This document shows, in pieces, positions 1-5,719 of a stretch of DNA of 13,681 nucleotides; positions within the stretch are counted from its first letter, which is position 1, and each line of letters begins with the position of its first letter. Source of the stretch: Candidatus Zipacnadia bacterium (GTDB taxonomy: Bacteria; Armatimonadota; Zipacnadia; Zipacnadales; Zipacnadaceae); contig JALGTI010000062.1 of the NCBI GenBank assembly GCA_029821455.1, positions 1-13,681 of the forward strand, given 5' to 3'. Both the position numbers and the translations under genes were made by a program. The notes beneath the pieces are model-generated. The model worked only from the letters and a program-made list of their open reading frames with translations. It ran no database searches and was not told the DNA's origin.

Positions 1-210
1 CTCCTGGTCATCGGTGAGGATAGGCAGTTCCGCGCCTGTGATCTTTTTGATGTAAGTCTGTAGCTCCTGGGCACACCATTCGTCGGTGGCGGAGTGCTCT
101 GCACCCAGCACAATGGTGGCCTGGGGCTGGCCGTTTTCTACGATGGTCATATCGGCAGCCACTGCGCTGGTCAGCACGGCCAAGACAATCAACACTGACA
201 CTGTTCTCAT
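1..210 (-). CDS. Secreted protein, N-terminal part (DUF4838 / GH-associated N-domain-like), cut by window edge
   Basis: The gene reads leftward from ATG at 210-208 and is open for all 70 codons to the window edge. The start is supported by AGGAGG at 218-223 (minus-strand sense), 7 nt upstream. Residues 1-19 (MRTVSVLIVLAVLTSAVAA) form a signal peptide with an AVAA cleavage end. The mature start resembles the N-terminal alpha/beta domain found before catalytic domains of GH67/GH20-type enzymes and DUF4838 proteins: an extended strand (ATIVLG), an acidic-alanine helix with AQELQTYIKKITGAELPI, then a variable loop. The phrase 'EL..YI.KITGAELPI' is the hallmark I rely on. The domain is known as an accessory domain of secreted carbohydrate-active proteins; the substrate and catalytic domain are outside the window. 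It is divergent from the pilin-side genes, so it is probably unrelated to them. Codon use looks like that of its neighbours. Confidence 0.72.
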   Translation of the reverse strand, partial: MRTVSVLIVLAVLTSAVAADMTIVENGQPQATIVLGAEHSATDEWCAQELQTYIKKITGAELPILTDDQE

Positions 211-342
211 CGCTGCACCTCCTGGCAGACTGCTCGATTGGTAACATTCGGTGCTGTCACAGACACTCCCTCCCTCGCAGGTGAGATGCCTGGTCGCGGG
301 GAAGAACATACGGGTTGTATGCTCTGACGCAGGAGACGCAGG

Positions 343-856
343 ATGCTCGCCGATAGACTTATTGAATCGCTGCAACACCTCGACCCCCTCTGGGTGGTGG
401 CCATCCTCTCAGCGGCGCCCGTCTCTGAGGTGCCGAGGGGGCATCCCCTACGGTGTGGGAATGGGGCTGCCGCTAGGCAGCGTCCTTCTGGTCGGCATCA
501 TCAGCAACATCGTGTCGGTTCTGCCGGTGCTATGGGGCTTCAACTGGGTGGCTGACCGCTTTGCTGAGACGCCGTTGCTGGGCGGGATCATCCAGCGGCT
601 GATCAACCGTGCTCGCTCGAAGGAGAAAATGGTGGAGAAGTACGGCGTGTTTGCGGTCACGCTCTTTGTGGCGATCCCACTGCCGGTTACCGGGGCGTGG
701 ACTGGCAGTCTGGTAGCAGCAGTCTTTGGGATGTCGTTCTGGAAGGCAGTGGGATGCCTGGCGATAGGAGTGCTGATTGCCAGTGCGATAATGACCGGCT
801 TGAGCCTGGCGGGGGTAGAGATATTCAATGCGATACATATATCGGCTGCCCAATAA
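343..856 (+). pseudogene. COG2426 / Sm_multidrug_ex small integral membrane protein, frameshifted
   Basis: Two overlapping reading frames together encode one family member. The first 30 residues (343-432, MLADRLIESLQHLDPLWVVA then ILSAAPVSEV) begin at an ATG preceded by AGGAG at 331-335, 7 nt away. The rest, starting RGGIPYGVGMGLPLG, is in the next frame (434-856). Joined by removing one base at 433/434, the product is 170 aa, close to the usual 150-170 aa of the family. Visible hallmarks are the E-V-R-G-G-I-P motif spanning the break (E29-P35), a hydrophobic segment 45-65, a basic amphipathic stretch 82-99 (IIQRLINRARSKEKMVEK), and the IPLPVTGAWTGSL motif at 111-123 followed by two more membrane segments. 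The family is annotated as putative small multidrug export proteins, but its real substrate is not established. Translation from upstream in the second frame gives non-family sequence, so the continuous 251-856 reading is not the natural protein. The break could be a sequence error. Confidence 0.75.
431..436 (+). other. One-base frameshift in the COG2426 gene
   Basis: The first frame reads V-S-E-V through GTG at 430-432. The family motif then resumes as R-G-G-I-P with CGA at 434-436. The extra C at 433/434 is the simplest explanation. Deleting one G from the G run at 437-441 would also restore the frame but gives V-P-R-G-I-P, a poorer fit to the family motif. Confidence 0.7.
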
Positions 857-959
857 CGGCGACTGCTGACAATTCTGTTGTCGCATGCGGAGGAGAATAC
901 ACGGTGCCGGGGGAAAAGCGGCAGGGGATGGGAATGTCACTGAGCTTGCGGAGGCCTGA

Positions 960-1835
960 ATGATACCGTCGTGGGATCTCAATTGGCCAGCCTGGGTGGT
1001 CATCATTCTATTTGGGGCGGCTGTGGGCAGCTTTCTCAATGTTGTGATCTACCGGCTGCCCCACCGTCAGTCCCTCTTGCATCCGCCCTCGCACTGCAGA
1101 TCCTGTGGCACTCGGCTGCGCGCGCTGGACCTGATCCCTGTGCTTAGCTATGTGCTGTTGCGGGGGCGCTGTCGTTACTGTGGGAAATCTTTCTCGCCCC
1201 GCTATGCCATTGTCGAGTTGGCCACCGGTCTGCTCGCTGCGGCAGCGGTGTACACCTGCGGCCTGGGCCTCTACGCTGTTGGTGTCTTCGTGTGCCTGTG
1301 TGCCTTGATCGTGGTCATCTATGTTGATCTCGACCACATGATAATCCCCGATGAGACAGTGGTCGTCATTCTGATCGTGGGGCTGTTGTTTGACTGCCGT
1401 CAGATGCTACAGCAAGGGACGGAACAGCTTATCAGCTTTCATGAGCGGTTCGGGCCTGAACTCTATCCGGAGATATACAGCGAGTATCTGGTCTATCTGC
1501 CGCGCTCAATTGTTGGAGCGCTGGTGGGTGCTGGAGTGTTCCTGTTCATCACGTGGTTTTTCACAGCGTTGATGCGCAAGCCGGTGATGGGGATGGGCGA
1601 TGTGAAACTGGCCGGGGCGATGGGGGCAATCCTGGGACCCGGCTATGGCTTCTTTGTGTACTTCCTGTTGTCTATCATCATCGGTGCGGTCATTTCGGTC
1701 GCACTGATCGCCCTGCGGATACGCAGCCGCCGTGATTACATACCCTTCGGGCCAATGATGGCGCTGGCCGGGATGGTAATGCTGCTGGCCGCGGACATAG
1801 TAGTGCCGCTTGTGCTTCAATTCTATCGGATTTGA
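960..1835 (+). CDS. pilD: Prepilin leader peptidase / N-methyltransferase (A24 family, PilD/GspO type)
   Basis: This is an inner-membrane aspartic protease that cleaves prepilin leaders after Gly and usually methylates the new N-terminus. The product is 291 aa, the normal length for the bifunctional form. The N-terminal methylase-type domain shows VGSFLNVVIYRLP (22-34) and two zinc pairs, C46xxC49 and C71xxC74. The peptidase domain shows VDLDHMIIPDE (122-132), containing the first catalytic Asp (D123 by family position), and GMGDVKLAGAMGAILG (211-226) with the GxGD Asp at D214. It ends with IPFGPMMALAG (261-271). About eight hydrophobic segments are visible. An unusually long polar loop (about 145-183, containing FHERFGPELYPEIYSEYL) separates two membrane helices. 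The ATG start has GGAGG at 950-954, 5 nt upstream. The downstream prepilin genes are its obvious substrates. Function is secure; which pathway (pilus, type II secretion or competence) it serves cannot be told from this gene. Confidence 0.96.
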   Translation: MIPSWDLNWPAWVVIILFGAAVGSFLNVVIYRLPHRQSLLHPPSHCRSCGTRLRALDLIPVLSYVLLRGRCRYCGKSFSPRYAIVELATGLLAAAAVYTCGLGLYAVGVFVCLCALIVVIYVDLDHMIIPDETVVVILIVGLLFDCRQMLQQGTEQLISFHERFGPELYPEIYSEYLVYLPRSIVGALVGAGVFLFITWFFTALMRKPVMGMGDVKLAGAMGAILGPGYGFFVYFLLSIIIGAVISVALIALRIRSRRDYIPFGPMMALAGMVMLLAADIVVPLVLQFYRI

Positions 1836-1854
1836 GCATATCTTGAGAATATGC
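1836..1854 (+). other. Short inverted repeat just after the peptidase stop
   Basis: GCATAT (1836-1841) and ATATGC (1849-1854) are perfect inverted arms around a 7-nt loop, directly abutting the TGA stop. There is no T-tract after it, so it is a weak terminator at best and may act only as an mRNA 3' stem. The rest of the 234-bp gap to the next start (1855-2069) holds a GGCCGGCC palindrome at 1883-1890 and a purine-rich stretch around 1945-1970. I see no convincing ORF there. Confidence 0.3.
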
Positions 1855-2038
1855 AGAGCTAATAGTTATGGGGAAAAGTACAGGCCGGCCAGGAACGAAG
1901 TAATAAGATGACATTCGAGCCGAGGAATGTTTGAGTACGGGTTAAGAGAGGGTAGAAGGAGAACGAAGTCGCTGGGTAATACGAGTCGGGCCAACTATTG
2001 CGCGGCAGCCTCTTTCATGCTGTCCCACCATATCGGAC

Positions 2039-2044
2039 TATAAT
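2039..2044 (+). promoter_or_regulatory. Probable -10 box (TATAAT) for the prepilin gene
   Basis: An exact TATAAT lies 25 nt before the ATG at 2070. Transcription would begin near 2051, leaving a short leader that still includes the purine-rich ribosome site GGAAAGGGA. No good -35 hexamer is visible at 16-18 nt spacing; TTCATG at 2014-2019 is the closest and is poor and slightly far. The box supports the 2070 start over the TTG at 1998, which would lie upstream of the transcript. Confidence 0.42.
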
Positions 2045-2069
2045 TGAAGGTGGAAAGGGAAAAACGATT

Positions 2070-2891
2070 ATGCGCAAGCGCGGTGATGGAGGCTTTACAC
2101 TAGTGGAGTTGCTCGTGGTCATCGCGATCATCGCGGTGCTGGTGGCCATCTTGTTTCCGGTGTTCAGCACGGTCCGGGAGAAGGCGCGTGAGGCGCAGTG
2201 CAAGACGAAGTTGATGCAACTGACCGGGATGATCGCCCTGTATCAGGCGGATTACACGTATTGCCCTCCGCCGCCATACTTTAATGGTAGTCTGTATATC
2301 GGAGGCCTTAGTGCGTTGCATCCGGACTATACCAACGGGGACTGGTCGGTCTTGATCTGTCCCAGGGACTATGTAATAGCCGGTCGACACGAAGAGGCCA
2401 AGGCGGCGCGGTACAGTAGCTACAATGGGCGGATTGTCATGGAGTTCGATTCTACTTCCGCGACGCCGTGGAATTTTGCGCCGTTGGCGGCGGATGGAGA
2501 GTCGCCGGATCTGTCGGCTGATGCGACGGATCAGACGCTGAGCAAGATGCGGCTGTACAACTGGGGCGGTTACAATAACTTCGGTTACGATGATTGTTGG
2601 TATAACTTCGCAGCAGGCCGGTGGGACTTCTGGTACAATCCGGACAATGGCGATGCGCGGCCAGCGTGGATAGACAGTTGGCGACACTATCCCAGGTACA
2701 ATAACACCAAGGCGCCGGATACCACCATTATGTCCCATTGTACGCACCATCGGGATCGGTACGGCACGACAGTGACACAGTGGAAGGACATGCTCGTGTT
2801 CAAGAGCGGGAAGGCAGATACGCGCAGCGTATCGCAGATGCAGGCCATAGATGCAACCTACGGCGCCTCTGAATTCAGGATGCAAAGGTAG
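2070..2891 (+). CDS. Type IV prepilin-like protein (GspG/DUF1559-like fold), candidate major pilin or substrate pilin
   Basis: The product is 273 aa from the ATG at 2070. I chose this start because it gives a compact 8-residue leader (MRKRGDGG) and has a purine-rich site (2053-2060) at about 9 nt; an in-frame TTG at 1998 would add 24 unlikely residues. Processing is predicted between G8 and F9, giving mature FTLVELLVVIAIIAVLVAIL with the conserved Glu at +5. The helix continues as FPVFSTVREKAREAQCKTKL, the pattern that points to Armatimonadota. The globular part is rich in Tyr, Trp and Asn (for example WGGYNNFGYDDCWYNF). The C-terminal region holds a His/Cys cluster, H223-C-T-H-H227, then a WKDMLVFKSGK segment. 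This segment sits where related prepilins carry an H-x9-DG element, but the Asp-Gly is absent here. Bounded by its own putative promoter and terminator, it looks monocistronic, as a more abundantly made pilin might be. Pilin class is secure; role as major pilin is inference. Confidence 0.88.
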   Translation: MRKRGDGGFTLVELLVVIAIIAVLVAILFPVFSTVREKAREAQCKTKLMQLTGMIALYQADYTYCPPPPYFNGSLYIGGLSALHPDYTNGDWSVLICPRDYVIAGRHEEAKAARYSSYNGRIVMEFDSTSATPWNFAPLAADGESPDLSADATDQTLSKMRLYNWGGYNNFGYDDCWYNFAAGRWDFWYNPDNGDARPAWIDSWRHYPRYNNTKAPDTTIMSHCTHHRDRYGTTVTQWKDMLVFKSGKADTRSVSQMQAIDATYGASEFRMQR

Positions 2892-2921
2892 AGCGGCGGC
2901 ATGAGACTAGAGAGGCGGCGT

Positions 2922-2963
2922 CGGGGCTGCCAGTGTAAGCGCCAGAGGCAGCCCCGTTTGTCT
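2922..2963 (+). terminator. Hairpin terminator after the prepilin gene
   Basis: CGGGGCTGCC (2922-2931) pairs perfectly with GGCAGCCCCG (2947-2956), a 10-bp GC-rich stem with a 15-nt loop, followed by TTTGTCT. It begins 30 nt after the TAG stop. The T-tract is short and interrupted, so termination may be partial. Confidence 0.62.
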
Positions 2964-2977
2964 GAGAGCTTATGGGG

Positions 2978-2983
2978 TAAAAT
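2978..2983 (+). promoter_or_regulatory. Possible -10 box (TAAAAT) for the minor-pilin operon
   Basis: TAAAAT lies between the terminator hairpin and the first gene of the five-gene run, 27-39 nt before the candidate ATGs at 3010 and 3022. No matching -35 is clear at standard spacing (TTTGTC overlaps the terminator tail at 15 nt). Its position, directly after a terminator and before a tightly spaced gene series, is the main argument. Confidence 0.28.
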
Positions 2984-3009
2984 ACAAGCGGGAGAATCCC
3001 CGGCAGAGG

Positions 3010-4758
3010 ATGGATGCTAAGATGGCTTTGAGGGCAAGGTCAAGTGGGATTGAATGCGCAGGCGGCAACCGGCGACCCAGGCGCTGTGGTCGCAGAGGTA
3101 TGACCCTGCTGGAGGTGTTGGTGGCGATGTCGGTGCTGCTGGTGGGGGTGTGGGCGGTGGCGCGCGTATTCCCGCTGTTGTTCAGGAGCCTGGCCGGCCA
3201 GGAGCAGACGACGCAGATGGTCAAGCTAGCCCAACAGCGGCTGGAGGGCCTCAGCCAACAGGGCTCGCCCGATGCTATCGTCGGCGTGGCTAGCACCATC
3301 ATTCCGGACTCAGTGCCCGATGATCCATACGACCCTGCAAGGCCTCTGAATGCCCGCGACGACTTCTTGTACGTAGAGGGCGAGGCATTTACAGTACCAT
3401 CGCCGGCGTTGCCGCCCGGCAGTGGTGCCAATCCGCCTCCGGGCATCTACCCATTCGCACAAGGGCTATGCGACGGCGACCCGGCTGGGCCGCCGGTTGA
3501 GGTCTACCAGATTCTGTCATTGACGCCGCTGCCGGATAACCCTGGCGTGGTGCCGTCCGGCGCTTTCTATCTGGGAAGTGATGGCAGTATTAGCCCGCCG
3601 TCTGGCATAGATGCAATGCTGGTCAGCTATGCCTGGCTGGACGACTCATACAATGTGCACTACACCAACAGAGAGCTGGTGGACCCTAGCGACCCGTTTG
3701 ATATTAGTAAGCCGTGGGCGGTCTCGGCAGCGGCGAGTCCGAACTTCCTTAACGTCGGTGGTAATGGTGTTGGCATCGTACAGGATAGCGCGGCTGGGTG
3801 GGGGCTGATTAGCTTTCCGGTTGCGTGGGACCCCGGCGGCCCGGACCTGGCGCCAAGCCCGGGTTCCTGTTGGGTCGAAAATCAGTTTGGTGCCTATTTG
3901 AAATTTAATCCCACCGATGCCGGCAAGCAAATGCTAGTCAGCTACCGGCTGCGGCGCGATAGAGACAGTGGTGGCATGCCGACTCACAGGTCCATATTGA
4001 TGGTGGAGGACCGCCTCATTTCAGGTACGGAAGCCACTGGCCTGAGCGCCGGGATGGGCGAAGTAATCGTGCAGTTGGGTGTGGAGGCGATTGAGCCAGT
4101 CAACATCCTGGGCTATCCGGGCTCTCCGGCTCCGGGGGCCGATGGGTTGGGGGACACAACCGGCATCCATCTGCTCGCCATTGATTTGGCTACAGGTGAC
4201 ATCTTCTACAACGATGCCACGACTGTGCTGTTGACTGACCCGTATGATCCGAAGTTTGGGTACAGCAACGGTCAGGTGAAGCTGAACCTGCAGCTTTACG
4301 ATTGGGAGATATCGCCGGGGGTGTGGGTGTGGGGCGCAGCAGGCCACACCTTCAGGTTCGTTTATCGCACGCCTGATCAGAACACGATTCAGGTACAGAA
4401 GGCGCCGGCTATATTCGTGGCGGCAGATACCGCGGTCCTGTATCCACCAAGCCGGAGGTGGGAAGTTGACTATCGGAGCTACGCGACGGCGGCCAGCGGC
4501 TTGTACACAATGCTCAGCTTTAAGCCGGCCGTGGCCGGACAGACGGTGGCTGTTGACTATCTGTTCGACTCGTCGGCGCCGACCCTGGTAACCGGCGAGG
4601 TCCACACTATCCCCCACGAGACCGGGGCAATCACGCTGGATCAGCCGGATGTTGTGGCCATCAAGGCGGTGCGGGGCGCGAGCATGCGGGCGCGGGCCTC
4701 GTGGCTATCAGATTCAGGGAAGGTGCGAGTAGTTGACGTTGATACGCTGCTGCCATAG
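3010..4758 (+). CDS. Large PilV/GspI-like minor prepilin
   Basis: The product is 582 aa. A basic leader (RRPRRCGRRG at 21-30) precedes cleavage at G30/M31. The mature helix starts MTLLEVLVAMSVLLVGVWAV with Glu at +5, then RVFPLLFRSLAGQEQTTQMV and LAQQRLEGL. The Met at +1 and the TLLEVLVAM sequence are typical of the PilV/GspI class. Family members are usually 120-200 aa, so the ectodomain of about 500 residues is exceptional. It is rich in Gly, Pro, Asp and aromatic residues, has no Cys pairs typical of pilin loops, and contains two related beta segments: YLKFNPTDAGKQMLVSYRL (near 296-314) and MLSFKPAVAGQTVAVDYLF (501-519). The start is uncertain: ATG at 3022 fits the AGAGG at 3005-3009 about as well, and both give the same mature protein. 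It heads a run of five co-directional genes (61 bp to the next). I infer a tip or minor pilin role; the ectodomain function is unknown. Confidence 0.85.
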   Translation: MDAKMALRARSSGIECAGGNRRPRRCGRRGMTLLEVLVAMSVLLVGVWAVARVFPLLFRSLAGQEQTTQMVKLAQQRLEGLSQQGSPDAIVGVASTIIPDSVPDDPYDPARPLNARDDFLYVEGEAFTVPSPALPPGSGANPPPGIYPFAQGLCDGDPAGPPVEVYQILSLTPLPDNPGVVPSGAFYLGSDGSISPPSGIDAMLVSYAWLDDSYNVHYTNRELVDPSDPFDISKPWAVSAAASPNFLNVGGNGVGIVQDSAAGWGLISFPVAWDPGGPDLAPSPGSCWVENQFGAYLKFNPTDAGKQMLVSYRLRRDRDSGGMPTHRSILMVEDRLISGTEATGLSAGMGEVIVQLGVEAIEPVNILGYPGSPAPGADGLGDTTGIHLLAIDLATGDIFYNDATTVLLTDPYDPKFGYSNGQVKLNLQLYDWEISPGVWVWGAAGHTFRFVYRTPDQNTIQVQKAPAIFVAADTAVLYPPSRRWEVDYRSYATAASGLYTMLSFKPAVAGQTVAVDYLFDSSAPTLVTGEVHTIPHETGAITLDQPDVVAIKAVRGASMRARASWLSDSGKVRVVDVDTLLP

Positions 4759-4807
4759 CCATTCACCTGGGAGCTATGAGTGGGCATCTGCAAATCGGGC
4801 ACGCGGT

Positions 4808-4813
4808 GGAGGA
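4808..4813 (+). promoter_or_regulatory. Ribosome binding site fixing the start at 4820
   Basis: GGAGGA lies 6 nt before ATG 4820-4822. An upstream in-frame ATG at 4733 overlaps the end of the preceding gene and would add 29 residues before the pilin leader, which is not expected. Confidence 0.75.
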
Positions 4814-4819
4814 AGTGAG

Positions 4820-5644
4820 ATGAGAAGATTGCCAGGGCGAATAGGCTTTACATTGATTGAGCTACTGCTGGTGATAAGCATCGCAGCGGTGCTGCTGGCT
4901 ATTACCGTCCCGGTGGGCAAGAGCTTGATGGAGGGAAACCGGGCGGCGATGTGCACGGCCCAGATGCGCAGCATCGGGCAGGTGATGAAGGCTTACTACC
5001 AGGACTGGGAAGGCGTGCCGCCGCGCTATGACGTGGAGGGCGATGGCGTACTGGATACCGACGAAGACCTGAGCGATTATCCGAACAATGTGAATACAGC
5101 GGATGATTATATGGTGGATGGGCGTGGGCTGATGGCCTTGGTTGACTGCGAGTATCTGAGCGGCATGGACAAGTTTCATTGTCCCAGTTCAGTGATGCTG
5201 CGGAATCCTGATGACCCCCGGCGGCCGGAACTGGCCACTGACCCCACCTATATTCAAAGCTACAGCGGGCGTGACTTCCATCCCACGGCGCCGGCGCGGA
5301 CCTCGGCAGATGACGCGTACGGAACACTGAACCAGTACAAGTACCTGAGCTTTCGTGGGGTAACTTCGGACCTGGATCCGGACTACCGCCGGCAGCTTTC
5401 TTTGATCGTGGGCGGTCAGGTGGTTCCGGGCTGGCACCCGGACGACAGCACCGTGGTGTTTTGGTGCAATTCGCACGAGGAGACAATCAGTGAAGGTGGA
5501 TTTGGGCAGTACTTCGTGCTGTTCTGGGATGGCAGCGTACGCAGAATGCCGAATTACCTGTTTCACGATGCGGACGGTCAGCCTACGTCGGGGCTACCGG
5601 TGGCGGCGTGGCGAGTGTCGCCGGCCGATGACCCGACGCCGTAG
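4820..5644 (+). CDS. GspG/GspH-like prepilin
   Basis: The product is 274 aa. Its leader MRRLPGRIG is cut before FTLIELLLVISIAAVLLAIT, with Glu at +5. The following helix reads VPVGKSLMEGNRAAMCTAQM and RSIGQVMKAYYQDWEGVPP; this '...RSIGQALKMYYQD...' style is common in pseudopilins with a C-terminal lectin-like or H/DG-type fold. An acidic loop D71-V-E73-G-D75-G-V-L-D79 resembles an EF-hand/dockerin-type calcium loop and is followed by TDEDLSDYPNN. A C-x-S element (HCPSS) follows at mid-length. The C-terminus has SHEETISEGG (H219) and FVLFWDGSVRRMPNYLF (D237-G238), a stretched version of the H-x9-DG element. It is second in the five-gene run, 61 bp after the previous stop and about 71 bp before the next start. 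Pilin class is clear; whether it is the core-like or a tip subunit is not. Confidence 0.88.
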   Translation: MRRLPGRIGFTLIELLLVISIAAVLLAITVPVGKSLMEGNRAAMCTAQMRSIGQVMKAYYQDWEGVPPRYDVEGDGVLDTDEDLSDYPNNVNTADDYMVDGRGLMALVDCEYLSGMDKFHCPSSVMLRNPDDPRRPELATDPTYIQSYSGRDFHPTAPARTSADDAYGTLNQYKYLSFRGVTSDLDPDYRRQLSLIVGGQVVPGWHPDDSTVVFWCNSHEETISEGGFGQYFVLFWDGSVRRMPNYLFHDADGQPTSGLPVAAWRVSPADDPTP

Positions 5645-5698
5645 TGTCTGAGCAATGATGGGGAGAGTGGGACGCCAGTGAAATATGGGAGCGCAAGC

Positions 5699-5719
5699 AT
5701 GAGAAGGTGGTTGTGGTGA
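5699..5719 (+). other. Six-codon mini-ORF overlapping the next start (possible translational coupler)
   Basis: ATG at 5699 is preceded by GGGAG at 5687-5691 (7 nt spacing) and encodes MRRWLW before TGA at 5717-5719. Its stop overlaps GTG 5716-5718 as GTGA, the usual arrangement for coupled translation. It may be a coincidence of a purine-rich leader, or may feed ribosomes to the weak GTG start. Confidence 0.25.
5704..5710 (+). promoter_or_regulatory. Ribosome binding site supporting the GTG start at 5716
   Basis: AAGGTGG lies 5 nt before GTG 5716. The alternative GTG at 5707 lies inside this element and has no good site of its own at proper distance. Confidence 0.5.

Noticed and set aside
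251..342. N-terminal extension of the COG2426 reading frame from 251
   Set aside because: The translation before the motif is non-membrane and unlike the family; the real N-terminus is in the neighbouring frame from ATG 343.
859..884. Inverted repeat GCGAC/GTCGC after the COG2426 gene as a terminator
   Set aside because: The stem is only 5 bp with a 16-nt imperfect loop and no T-tract.
885..959. 24-codon ORF immediately before the peptidase start, with stop adjacent to its ATG
   Set aside because: There is no ribosome site before ATG 885, and the sequence MRRRIHGAGG followed by a Gly/Ala stretch has no coding character. It is probably a leader region by chance open.
2100..2885. Minus-strand ORF of 261 codons opposite the prepilin gene
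   Set aside because: The plus strand has a complete prepilin with leader, helix and promoter/terminator context. The antisense product is low-complexity Arg/Ile/Val without a start signal.
4021..4617. Minus-strand ORF of 198 codons inside the PilV-like gene
   Set aside because: It has no family resemblance or ribosome site and lies wholly within a secure coding region.
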